A stretch of 21,739 nt of DNA. Source: CALZFJ01 sp051878575. GTDB lineage: Bacteria; Bacteroidota; Bacteroidia; Bacteroidales; Muribaculaceae. Every line of letters begins with the position of its first letter. The first letter of the stretch is position 1. Below the pieces are notes generated by a model. It ran no database searches, had not been told where the DNA came from, and worked only from the letters and a program-made list of their open reading frames with translations. The position numbers and the translations under genes are program-made. Positions 8,295-16,217 of this stretch are shown here, in pieces. Location: positions 1 through 21,739 of the forward strand of contig JBJEKJ010000112.1 of NCBI GenBank assembly GCA_051878575.1, given 5' to 3'.

Positions 8295-9215
8295 ATGACA
8301 TACTTTGATTTTACAAAAAGGTTTCCTGACGAGAATAGCGCAATAGATTTCATCGTTGCGACTAAGTATAAGGATGGCTATGTTTGTCCGAAATGCGGAA
8401 GCATACACAAAGGCATATATCATCAGAAGTACAATCATCGCTTCATGTATTGCAATAACTGCAAGAGCGAGTTTTCTGCATTGAAAGGTACGATATTCGA
8501 GAATACACACCTTGATTTGCGTATGTGGCTGTATGCCATGAATCTCGTTCTTGTTACCCGTAAAGGCATATCTGCATTGCAACTGAAAAGAGAGCTGGGT
8601 ATGGGTTCTTATCAGTCCGCGTGGCGTATGCTTCAACAAATACGTAAGGCGATGGAGAAAGAGGAATACAAGGAAACATTTGAAGCAGTCGTGGAGATTG
8701 ACGAGACCTATGTAGGCGGGAAGCCTCGCAAGAACAACGACCATTTGGATGATGGGGATAACAAGCCGAAAAGAGGGCGTAGAACATCAAAGACACCTGT
8801 AATTGGTGTTAAGGAGCGCAACACGGGCAAAGTTCATGCGGTTGTAGCCAACTATAACGATGAGGGCAAACAGTTGAGCGGAAAGCAGCTTTTCGCTGTA
8901 CTCAAAAAGGTATGCAAGGGAAATAATACCGTAATGACAGACCAATTCTCTGGGTACAATATTCTCGATAAGGAGAATGAATGTAACTTTGTTAGACTGA
9001 AAATAGACCATACAGTAACGTACTCTCTCGGAGAAGGAATACACACTAACGGGATAGAGAGCTTTTGGGCGATACTGAAACGAGGTGTTTACGGAGTATT
9101 CCATAATGTATCTATAAAATATATGCAGAAGTATGTAACGGAGTTCTGCTACCGTTTGAACCATAGGGATAATAACGAGGCTTTTACCTCACTTGTTGAA
9201 CTTGCAATAGTTTAA
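8295..9215 (+). CDS. IS1595-family (ISXO2-like) transposase
   Basis: A 306-residue, apparently intact transposase. It has an N-terminal zinc ribbon with Cys31, Cys34, Cys53 and Cys56 (CPKCG ... CNNC), a helix-turn-helix-like region around residues 85-120, and the ISXO2 DD(N/E) catalytic domain. That domain shows Asp136 (EIDETYVGGKP), Asp216 (MTDQFSGY) and Asn252 followed by conserved Glu and Lys (TNGIESFWAILKRG). This is the DDN pattern described for IS1595. The frame is open from a TTG at 8271, but that TTG is part of the promoter box, so the ATG at 8295 is the start. The stop is only four bases before the start of the methyltransferase gene, implying co-transcription and probably translational coupling. 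Confidence 0.93.
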   Translation: MTYFDFTKRFPDENSAIDFIVATKYKDGYVCPKCGSIHKGIYHQKYNHRFMYCNNCKSEFSALKGTIFENTHLDLRMWLYAMNLVLVTRKGISALQLKRELGMGSYQSAWRMLQQIRKAMEKEEYKETFEAVVEIDETYVGGKPRKNNDHLDDGDNKPKRGRRTSKTPVIGVKERNTGKVHAVVANYNDEGKQLSGKQLFAVLKKVCKGNNTVMTDQFSGYNILDKENECNFVRLKIDHTVTYSLGEGIHTNGIESFWAILKRGVYGVFHNVSIKYMQKYVTEFCYRLNHRDNNEAFTSLVELAIV

Positions 9216-9219
9216 TAAT

Positions 9220-10996
9220 ATGACTAACAATAATTTACAAATCGGGGGGGGGTAATTCCAGACTACAGATTATTGACATTATAGGACGAGATTTTCTTAC
9301 ACGCAATCTGGAAACAGACGAGTATAGTTACAAACAGGTACTTGATAGGGAAATAGAAGGACATTATAAGTTAGATATTCGGTTTTACGATAGCTCGAAA
9401 AAAGTGGCAGTATTGGTTGAAACCAAAAGGAAAATCACCAAGAAAGACAAAGAACAATTATTTGCGTATGTTCAGTTAGAACAAGAATTATCTGCGGACA
9501 CAAAAATCATAGCTATTCTTGCGAGTACTGATAATACGAAAATTAGAGTTTGGAAAATTGTTGATGGAGAAGTAAAAGAACTGTCTGATTCCAAGATAAA
9601 GACTTTCAAAGAATACTCGGATTACTTTGAGCAAAAGAATACGAATGACAAGACAACTGTCCTTGAAAACACAGCCATACTAAATCGCAAATTACTTGAT
9701 AATGGCATACCTGAAAATCTACGTAGTCAATTTGTTGGTACTTGCCTTTTAGCACTTAAAAATGGATTAAAATATCGTGGACTTTCCACATCGCAAATTA
9801 TTGCCGGAATTAAAGAGATACTCGGTGATATGTTGAAGGATAGTGTGGATAAAGCTGTCAAGATTGCGATTCTGCATACCAATGTATTACAGAATCCTAA
9901 AGTTGAAAATCTCAAACAGGATAATTTTCAGTATGTTTTGCAATTTATCAATGATAAAATCGCGAAGCATATCAACGAAGCGAGTTATGAGGGGCACGAT
10001 ATATTGAGCTACTTTTTCACTACTTTTAATAAGTATGTACAGAAAGGTGACAAAAACCAAGCGTTTACACCTAATCATATAGCACATTTTATGTGTAAAA
10101 TAGGAGGAGTTACTCGTACAACTCGTGTTCTTGACCCAACTTGTGGTTCAGGTACTTTTCTTGTTCAGGCAATGGCGCAAGAACTTTCTCAATGTGAAAC
10201 GCAAACAGAGCGAGATAAAGTAACTAAAGAACAAATATATGGTATTGAATATGATGAGAATGTCTATGGATTGGCAACGACAAATATGCTTATTCATGGA
10301 GACGGAAATTCCAATATAATTTCGTCTTCCTGTTTTATAAGAAAAAAGTGGGTTGAAGAAGCAAATATAGGATTGGTATTGATGAATCCGCCTTATAACG
10401 CATCAAAAGCACAAGTTCCTGAATCTTTCGCAAAAGATTGGAGTAAAACAAGTACTGACCCAACAAAAGGATTTTATTTTGTAAAGTTCATAGCTGATTC
10501 CGTTAATCAAGGGAAACTAATAACATTGTTGCCATTATCCTGCGCAATAGCAACCGATGGAAAAATTGCAGAATACAAACAATATATGCTGGATAATCAT
10601 ACATTGGATGCAGTTTTCTCATTCCCAACAGAAATGTTTTATCCGGGTGCAAGTGTAGTTGCATGTTGTATGGTGTTTGAACTTAATAAACCACATAAGG
10701 ATTCTGACAAAGAGACTTTTTTTGGATATTTCAAAGACGATGGTTTTGAAAAAAGAAAAGGTGTTGGTCGCATAGATGTATATGATAAGTGGAACTCTAT
10801 AGAAAAGCAATGGATTGATTTATATGAACATCGAACAACTAAAGCTGGATTAAGTGTTACAAAAAAGGTCACTGCAATAGATGAATGGTGTGCTGAAGCA
10901 TATATGGAGACAGATTATTCTACATTATCAGAGATAGACTTTATAGAAAAGTTAAGAGATTATGCGGCTTTCTTGGTTCAGAATGAAAAGTTCTAA
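9220..10996 (+). CDS. Phase-variable nuclease-methyltransferase (BcgI-like RM subunit), OFF in this copy
   Basis: The natural ATG at 9220 reads MTNNNLQIGGG and then stops at 9253 because of a 9-G tract (9244-9252). With 8 or 11 G's the frame continues to 10996 (591 residues with 8 G's). The recovered N-terminus has a PD-(D/E)xK-like nuclease signature: Asp52 (YKLDIRF), Glu67 and Lys69 (VLVETKR). The N6-adenine methyltransferase domain follows: FTPNHIAHFM, AdoMet motif I DPTCGSGTF (about residues 305-313) and catalytic NPPY (about 389-392). In the printed phase only an internal GTG at 9404 could yield the 530-residue methyltransferase part, which lacks Asp52. A nuclease-methylase fusion followed by a separate specificity gene matches the type IIB BcgI architecture; type I-like alternatives are possible. 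Confidence 0.85.
9244..9252 (+). repeat. Poly-G tract (9 G) in the coding start of the R-M gene
   Basis: Nine consecutive G's in an otherwise AT-rich element, eight codons after the ATG at 9220. The tract length sets the reading frame: nine closes it at a TAA directly after the tract, eight or eleven opens it. This is the classic form of a slipped-strand contingency locus. Confidence 0.85.
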
Positions 10997-10998
10997 TT

Positions 10999-12036
10999 AT
11001 GATGACAGATTGGAGATATTTTGAAATAGGAAAACTGTTCTCTCAAATATATAAGGCATTGGCATACAATGCACAAGATTTGATAAAGTTCTCTGCGGTA
11101 AGCGATGATGCTATTAGGTATATTACCAGAACGGCCACCAATAATGGGTGTAGAGAGTTTGTGCAAAACGAGAATTTCACACAAATAGAACAAGGCAACG
11201 CAATTACCATTGGTGATACAACGGCAACCATCTATTACCAAAGTGAACAATTTATTTGTGGAGACCACATTGTAATACTTCGTGCTCCTTTTCTTAATGA
11301 GATGCGAGGAGTATTCATTGTTACGCTCTTAAATAAAGAACGATTTAGATACAACTATGGTCGTTCTTTCAAAATGGATATTATTAAGAAAACACGCATA
11401 TTATTGCCAAGTTCTGATGGCAACAAACCCGACTGGAATTATATAGACTCTATAGTAAAGCAGAATATTATACCTACTCTGCCATCAAAATCAAGAGAAG
11501 TTTGGGAGAATAAATATAAAATTAAGCCTTTATATGATACGAAAGCATGTCTAAATACAAAAGATTGGCAGTGGTTCAATGTTGGCTCATTGTTCAAAGT
11601 AAAAAAATGCAAATGCTCAAATGCCACTGAAATGCTTGTAGATGGAGATGAAATAGCATATATTGGTGCTAAAAAGAGCGAAAATGGCGTTATTAGATAT
11701 GTAAAACGCAATGAAGATTTAGTGACAAAAGGTAATTGTATTGTCTTTATTGGAGATGGGCAAGGTTCTGTGGGCTATTGCTTGTACCAGCCGAATGATT
11801 TTATTGGGTCAACGACACTTATTGCAGGCTATGTCAAGGGTTTGAATCCTTACATCGCTCAATTCTTGGTGACTGTACTGGATATGGAAAGATATAGGTA
11901 TTCATTTGGGCGCAAATATAATAAGAACGCCATTACCAATAGCAGAATCAAACTCCCTATAGATTCCAAAGGTAATCCCGATTGGCAATTCATGGAAAAC
12001 TATATAAAGAGTTTGCCATATTCCGCGAATTTGTAA
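10999..12036 (+). CDS. Restriction-modification DNA specificity subunit with two TRDs
   Basis: A 345-residue protein starting two bases after the methyltransferase stop; a second ATG at 11002 is equally usable. It is an internal duplication. Each half opens with DW(R/Q)(Y/W)F-x-(I/V)-G-x-LF (near residues 4 and 187), has a variable ~110-residue middle, and ends with (E)R(F/Y)RY-x-(Y/F)GR and a ...LP-x-x-x-x-G-(N)-PDW segment. This is the two-target-recognition-domain pattern of HsdS and BcgI-B proteins, which direct the partner to a bipartite DNA site. It should form a complex with the upstream nuclease-methyltransferase. Low G+C matches the rest of the element. The recognition sequence cannot be read. 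Confidence 0.88.
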   Translation: MMTDWRYFEIGKLFSQIYKALAYNAQDLIKFSAVSDDAIRYITRTATNNGCREFVQNENFTQIEQGNAITIGDTTATIYYQSEQFICGDHIVILRAPFLNEMRGVFIVTLLNKERFRYNYGRSFKMDIIKKTRILLPSSDGNKPDWNYIDSIVKQNIIPTLPSKSREVWENKYKIKPLYDTKACLNTKDWQWFNVGSLFKVKKCKCSNATEMLVDGDEIAYIGAKKSENGVIRYVKRNEDLVTKGNCIVFIGDGQGSVGYCLYQPNDFIGSTTLIAGYVKGLNPYIAQFLVTVLDMERYRYSFGRKYNKNAITNSRIKLPIDSKGNPDWQFMENYIKSLPYSANL

Positions 12037-12037
12037 A

Positions 12038-12064
12038 AATAGCAGGGCGAAACACCCTGCTATT
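12038..12064. terminator. Hairpin at the distal end of the transposon
   Basis: A perfect 10-bp stem AATAGCAGGG / CCCTGCTATT with a 7-base loop, starting two bases after the specificity gene. On the minus strand it is followed by TTTTT, so it could also stop transcripts entering from the converging CHASE2 operon. Confidence 0.75.
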
Positions 12065-12090
12065 CAAATATTTTATATCTTAGCGATATA

Positions 12091-12120
12091 CAATTATGCA
12101 AGATTAAAGCGGATAATTAC
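12091..12120 (-). repeat. Right terminal inverted repeat
   Basis: Reverse complement begins GTAATTATCCG and shares the core CTTTAATCTTGCA with the left end. The next bases are G and a run of eight T's. Confidence 0.8.
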
Positions 12121-12140
12121 GTTTTTTTTGGGACCGTATT

Positions 12141-12896
12141 TTATCGGTCGTCGGTATCGTCGATTTGGAAAAGCTGGAACATATCGCCCATCGTCGTTTC
12201 ATCGTCGACCTTGATTTTGCCCATATCGATGTCGCTGAGATAGGGTACGATCGAGAAAATCAGCGTGTCGCCCTTATGCACATACTTCTCGATGGGCTTC
12301 CACAGCGCATTGTAGATCGAGGGAGTGTTGTAGGCGTAGTCGAAGCCCTTGGCAGTCACGATGTCCATGCGCAGCAGGTAGTTGTAGGTGATTGGCGCAA
12401 TGTGGTATTTCATAGGCTTCTCCATGCCATATCGCATGAAAATCACCATAAGCTCGCCCACGCTGTCCTCCTTGCATATCGCCACGGCCTCGTTCTCACG
12501 CAGGTCGTAGGGCGACATGTTGGCGTCCTCGCCCTCGGTGGCCATTGTCACCATTCCATATTCCACGTTCTTGCGGTTGCCCTTGTCGAGGTTTCGGCGT
12601 ATTCCATCGATTGCCGACTCATATTTATTGGGAATGCTTGCGATAAGCTGCTTCACCGATTGCTCGCCCTGCAACTTCAGCGTGTAGGAGCGCTTGCTGT
12701 CGGTCACCTTTATAATTGATTGGCGTTTTGCCGAGAGCACGTCGTTCTCAGCCACCGAGTTGCCGCGTTTCAGTATGAATCCGTTGGATAATACGATGCC
12801 GTGAATGTCGGTGATGCGATAGTTCTTTGGTGCGGCGACGGCGCAGGTGAAAGTCAGTGCCAGCGCCAGCAGAGTGAGAATAACACTTTTTTTCAT
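12141..12896 (-). CDS. Secreted protein of unknown function, last gene of CHASE2 operon
   Basis: A 251-residue protein with a clear signal peptide (MKKSVILTLLALALTF, cleavage near AVAAP). The first ~60 mature residues (ITDIHGIVLSNGFILKRG, then NDVLSAKRQSIIKVTD) read as a run of short beta-strands. They faintly resemble a FecR-type domain, which is an inference from pattern only. The rest has no family I recognise and ends in an acidic tail. Its ATG overlaps the stop of the CHASE2 gene by four bases, so the two are translationally coupled. The gene ends 21 bases from the transposon's right end. Confidence 0.8.
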   Translation of the reverse strand: MKKSVILTLLALALTFTCAVAAPKNYRITDIHGIVLSNGFILKRGNSVAENDVLSAKRQSIIKVTDSKRSYTLKLQGEQSVKQLIASIPNKYESAIDGIRRNLDKGNRKNVEYGMVTMATEGEDANMSPYDLRENEAVAICKEDSVGELMVIFMRYGMEKPMKYHIAPITYNYLLRMDIVTAKGFDYAYNTPSIYNALWKPIEKYVHKGDTLIFSIVPYLSDIDMGKIKVDDETTMGDMFQLFQIDDTDDR

Positions 12897-14083
12897 TTTT
12901 GTCTGATTGATTTTTTAAATGATATTATTTTTTCTTTTATAGTCGATAGGTCATAACCCGAGAGAGCCTTCCGTGTGTGCCTGTACAGCTTCGTGACCTC
13001 CTCGAATGCTATTATGGTGAAGTTGTAGATGTCGAGCGCCCACGGCGTGAATGCTATTGCGAGCAAGAACCATCCGCAGTCGAGATAGATTGACTTCTCG
13101 GCGAAAACCACATAGCTTAGAATCATCAGTGAGAAGAACAGCATGTAGGTCACAGTCCTCACGAAGAAGCCGCTTGTGCGTGGGAACTTGCGGGAGAAGA
13201 ACAGGTTGCAATACACGAACAGGATTATCACCGCAAACACTATCAGCTCGGTGGCCGATTGCGGCAAGGTGTTGATATAGTCGCTGCGAAGCACCGTCGA
13301 GGCTATGTAGGCGTGTATTTTCAGCCCGATAATCTGCGGGTCGATCGACGTGCGGTGCACGTCGGCCTGAGTGTCGACGCCGAGAATCACTATGGAGCCT
13401 TTTATGGCATCGCCCCATTCGGGAATCTCCTCGTAGGATATTGTGGAGATGTCGACGAGGAAGTTGATATACTCATGCTTCTTCCCACGCTTGTTCAGCT
13501 TGGCAATCTTCTCGGGATGAATCTGCCTGACAGCCTCAAGCGAGAGACTGTAGATAGTGTCGGTGCCATCGATGAAATAAGGAGTGAAGGAGCGAATCAC
13601 GGCATTGTCGCGATTGCGGTTGTCGAGGTTGGTATATCCCTTTCCCACGCCGAGTGCGCTGCGGTCGGCGAAAAATCTCGCCGTGTCGGCAAGGCAGTCG
13701 GTCATGCAAGGGAACACCACGTTGTGGTTGGCGCGTATCGCCTCGGTGAGCATCTCGTCGATTTCAGGGTCTTTCTCGTCAGCGAGGTTTATGTCGACCG
13801 AGATTGCGGCCGGGTCGCACTCCGAGAGCATCATCAGAGCCTCGGCGAGCTCATAGCGCGTGGAGCCGTGAGGCAGAGTCACCACTATCACGTCGCTCTC
13901 GTAGGGCAGTATGCCCTGCGACTGAAGCAGCTCGCTGTAGATGTCAAACTGGTTGATGTCGGCCACATTCGACGAGGCGAAGAACGACACGTTGAGCGGA
14001 ATATAGGTAATCATACGTGAAAGCCCGACTGTGACGATAGTCACAATCAGCACTTTCACGATATTATTCACCCACGGTCTCAT
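12893..14083 (-). CDS. CHASE2-domain membrane protein without an output domain
   Basis: A 396-residue protein. A transmembrane segment near residues 8-28 is followed by an extracytoplasmic CHASE2 domain (about 35-270). It shows the family's typical pieces: IVVTLPHGSTRYELAEAL, AAISVDINLAD followed by DPEIDEML, and GSIVILGVDTQADVHRTS with IGLKIHAYIASTVL. Three more transmembrane helices follow (about 278-298, 307-327, 332-352), then a short basic cytoplasmic tail. CHASE2 is a sensor domain usually fused to kinases, cyclases or CHAT proteases; here the tail holds no catalytic module, so signalling must go through a partner. It overlaps its upstream and downstream genes by four bases each. Confidence 0.88.
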   Translation of the reverse strand: MRPWVNNIVKVLIVTIVTVGLSRMITYIPLNVSFFASSNVADINQFDIYSELLQSQGILPYESDVIVVTLPHGSTRYELAEALMMLSECDPAAISVDINLADEKDPEIDEMLTEAIRANHNVVFPCMTDCLADTARFFADRSALGVGKGYTNLDNRNRDNAVIRSFTPYFIDGTDTIYSLSLEAVRQIHPEKIAKLNKRGKKHEYINFLVDISTISYEEIPEWGDAIKGSIVILGVDTQADVHRTSIDPQIIGLKIHAYIASTVLRSDYINTLPQSATELIVFAVIILFVYCNLFFSRKFPRTSGFFVRTVTYMLFFSLMILSYVVFAEKSIYLDCGWFLLAIAFTPWALDIYNFTIIAFEEVTKLYRHTRKALSGYDLSTIKEKIISFKKSIRQK

Positions 14084-16026
14084 TTCACTAGTATTACGGT
14101 TGCCTGTTTGTTGTCCATGCCCTTCATTGTCCTTCCGGCGCCGCTATAGTATATTGTGGCGTCGCACACGGTGAACTTCTTTCCGCTCACGTTGAAATAG
14201 TCGCCTGCTACGCTCTCGGTGAAGCACACTGCCGATGCAAGGTGACCCGGATAGTAGATCAGGGCCGTTTCCAATCCAAGCAGGTCGCGCACTAAGCGGG
14301 TGAGCAGGATGGCATGGTCCTCGCAGTCGCTATAGGGATAGTAGATCGTCTCGTCGGGGAAGAACGCGCGGTCGTAGCCCCAAATCTTGTCGTCGTAGCC
14401 ATATTTGAACGACTCGATGAAGTCCATCAGTATGTTGACTGCCTGGAGCTGGGTCTTGCCTGCTATTGCTGCTCTCAGTGCCGGATACACGGTGGCTTGG
14501 GCATTGGCGCTCATAGGCGCCTGTGCGTAGTAGGTCCATTTCGACATCATGTCGCCCTCGGTGAAGGGAGTCGGGTAGGTGTCGTAGAATCGCAGCAGGT
14601 TGCGGTTCACCTTGTAGTCAAACTTGATGGTGGGATAGTTGGCCAATCGCTGGCGCAGCGGGCTTGACACGTCGGCAAACTTGGGCTCCTCCTTGATCCA
14701 CAGCGACAGGGCACGCTCCTTGGGCATGGCGAAGTCGCAGAACGAAATCTGCATGCCATTCTCGTTGGGTGCGCCAATCACATAGTAGCGGCGGTTGCCG
14801 TCGGTGCTGATTGGCACTGATGGCATGTTGGTGATGTATTGCTCGGAGGCGACGAGGAGATAGAGTTTCTTGTTGCTGTCGAAAGCGAAGCGCATCTTGT
14901 AGCCCGACATGCAGAACAGATAACCCGTGAGCAGTGTGGCGTCGTTGCATTCGCCGCCATAGAAGGCGTTGCCCAACTCGGTGAGTGCCAGAAGGTATGC
15001 CCAGTCGCACAGACGGTATTCGTCGCGCAGGTTGAGGCAGTCTTGCAGCACCACGCCGTACTTGTCGTTGCCGGTGATTTTCTCTATTGCCTTGGCTACG
15101 CCGCGATTGTCTTGTGAGGGCATTGTCACCTTGCAGTCGTCGTCGATAGCCACTTGCATATCGGTGCCGAAAAGCGTGAATTTGAACTTGGTGTCGATGT
15201 CCACATCCTCGGGTATGACCACAGGAACGAAGGGTTTAGGCTGGATGTTGGTGCTGATGTTCGGAATCTCCACGATTTCCTTGATTGGGAGCTTGCCAAC
15301 TTTGGCCAAATCCACGGTCTCGCGCGGTTTTACATCCTTTTTAGGCTCCGTCTTCGGAGCTGCTTCCTTTTTGGGCTCTGCTTTAGGAGCTACTTCTTTT
15401 TTAGGCTCCGTCTTCGGAGCTGCTTCCTTCTTGGGCTCTGCTTTAGGAACTACATCCTTTTTAGGTTCCGTCTTCGGGGCTGTTTCCTTCCTGACTGCCT
15501 GCTTCGGAGCTACATCCTTTTTGGGTTCCGTCTTCGGAGCTGTTTCCTTTTTGACTGCCTGCTTCGGGGCTACATCCTTTTTAGGTTCCTGCTTCGGGGC
15601 CACTATTTCTTTGGGGTCAGGATTTATATCCTTTATGGCATCCTCGATAGGCTTTTCAGGCTCTGATTTGTCGTATAGGTCTTGGTCGTCGATTTGCGGG
15701 CCGATAGAATTGTCGATGGGCTTCGGCATGGCTTTGTCGGCATCCTTCTCCACCCATTTGTTGTCGAGTGCGGCGACGAATGATTTCATCACGCTGTCGC
15801 GATATTCCACGAAGCGCTTTTCCATCTCTTTCTTCTTGGCGGCGAAATTGCTTTCGGCTCGTTTTGCAAATTCCTCGTAGGAGACGGTGTCTCTCGTCTT
15901 CCTCTCCTGCATGCGCTCTTTCAGGCTCTTCTTGTTCTGCAATTTCGAGGCAGGATTCTGAGCCGCCGGCGAGAGCGCCAATATTGCGATAGCTATAAAA
16001 CTGAGCAGTGATTTAAGTCCGTTCAT
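14080..16026 (-). CDS. Secreted transglutaminase-like protein with Lys/Pro/Glu repeat linker
   Basis: A 648-residue protein. It has a signal peptide (LLSFIAIAILALSPAAQ), a charged helical region (residues 30-95), and nine exact-register decapeptides of the form xxAPKxEPKK at residues 141-230. The C-terminal ~400 residues contain a transglutaminase-like papain fold: candidate triad Cys568 (SDCEDHA), His595 (YPGHLAS) and Asp622 (VCDAT). That pattern is shared by bacterial transglutaminase-like peptidases. The repeat region probably spans the periplasm or the peptidoglycan as an extended linker. First gene of the operon with the CHASE2 protein; substrate unknown. Confidence 0.82.
   Translation of the reverse strand: MNGLKSLLSFIAIAILALSPAAQNPASKLQNKKSLKERMQERKTRDTVSYEEFAKRAESNFAAKKKEMEKRFVEYRDSVMKSFVAALDNKWVEKDADKAMPKPIDNSIGPQIDDQDLYDKSEPEKPIEDAIKDINPDPKEIVAPKQEPKKDVAPKQAVKKETAPKTEPKKDVAPKQAVRKETAPKTEPKKDVVPKAEPKKEAAPKTEPKKEVAPKAEPKKEAAPKTEPKKDVKPRETVDLAKVGKLPIKEIVEIPNISTNIQPKPFVPVVIPEDVDIDTKFKFTLFGTDMQVAIDDDCKVTMPSQDNRGVAKAIEKITGNDKYGVVLQDCLNLRDEYRLCDWAYLLALTELGNAFYGGECNDATLLTGYLFCMSGYKMRFAFDSNKKLYLLVASEQYITNMPSVPISTDGNRRYYVIGAPNENGMQISFCDFAMPKERALSLWIKEEPKFADVSSPLRQRLANYPTIKFDYKVNRNLLRFYDTYPTPFTEGDMMSKWTYYAQAPMSANAQATVYPALRAAIAGKTQLQAVNILMDFIESFKYGYDDKIWGYDRAFFPDETIYYPYSDCEDHAILLTRLVRDLLGLETALIYYPGHLASAVCFTESVAGDYFNVSGKKFTVCDATIYYSGAGRTMKGMDNKQATVILVK
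15337..15606 (-). repeat. Nine tandem 30-bp units encoding Lys/Pro decapeptides
   Basis: Exactly nine in-frame 30-base units, with an evident 60-base higher-order period (TEPKK units alternating with AEPKK or QAVKK/QAVRK units). Copy number is likely to vary between strains. Confidence 0.85.
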
Positions 16027-16101
16027 AGTCGATAATGGCTGAGTTCTGAGGTTGTATTATTAGTTGGAGTTATTTGGCCTGAGTGCCGGGTCTTAAAAGA
16101 G

Positions 16102-16140
16102 AAAAATCCATAGGAATCAACGTGATGCAATTCCTATGGA
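16102..16140 (-). terminator. Terminator of the secreted-protein gene at 16218
   Basis: An 11-bp perfect stem TCCATAGGAAT / ATTCCTATGGA with a 12-base loop. On the minus strand it is followed by TTTTT. It separates the 16218 gene from the CHASE2 operon. No promoter box was found between it and the operon start at 16026, so read-through may contribute. Confidence 0.8.
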
Positions 16141-16217
16141 CTTAAGCTTTTTATCTTGCCGACAATCATTCCATCGGAAAAAATCAGCCGATAGGCAAAT
16201 AACGTTGAAAAGAAAGA

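Larger units (their letters stand above)
8224..12120 (+). mobile_element. IS1595-family transposon carrying a restriction-modification cassette
   Basis: A 3,897-bp AT-rich island bounded by imperfect inverted repeats at 8224-8253 and 12091-12120. They match at 24 of 30 positions and share the core CTTTAATCTTGCA. The flanks are T runs (7 T's before the left end; G then 8 T's after the right end), consistent with a short T-rich target duplication. The exact duplication cannot be fixed because it is homopolymeric. Contents in order: IS1595/ISXO2-type transposase, a nuclease-methyltransferase fusion, a specificity subunit and a hairpin. Base composition is clearly lower in G+C than the genes on both sides. 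The IS1595 family is known to include members with passenger genes. Confidence 0.8.

Noticed and set aside
8224..9240. Stand-alone insertion sequence ending just after the transposase
   Set aside because: A CTTGCAATAG stretch near 9201 has slight similarity to the left end but in the wrong orientation and inside the transposase gene. The repeat at 12091-12120 is far better.
9244..9252. Programmed ribosomal frameshifting at the G run
   Set aside because: There is no A-rich slippery heptamer, downstream pseudoknot or internal Shine-Dalgarno. A homopolymer of G fits DNA slippage better.
9404..10996. Methyltransferase starting at the GTG at 9404
   Set aside because: The frame is open upstream to the poly-G tract and encodes conserved-looking residues, including the nuclease Asp. 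The GTG lies inside the YDSSKKVAVLVETKR strand, so it is not the natural start.
14969..15880. Long plus-strand frame with Phe/Leu/Gly repeats
   Set aside because: It is the antisense of the Lys/Pro decapeptide repeats, kept open only by their codon periodicity.
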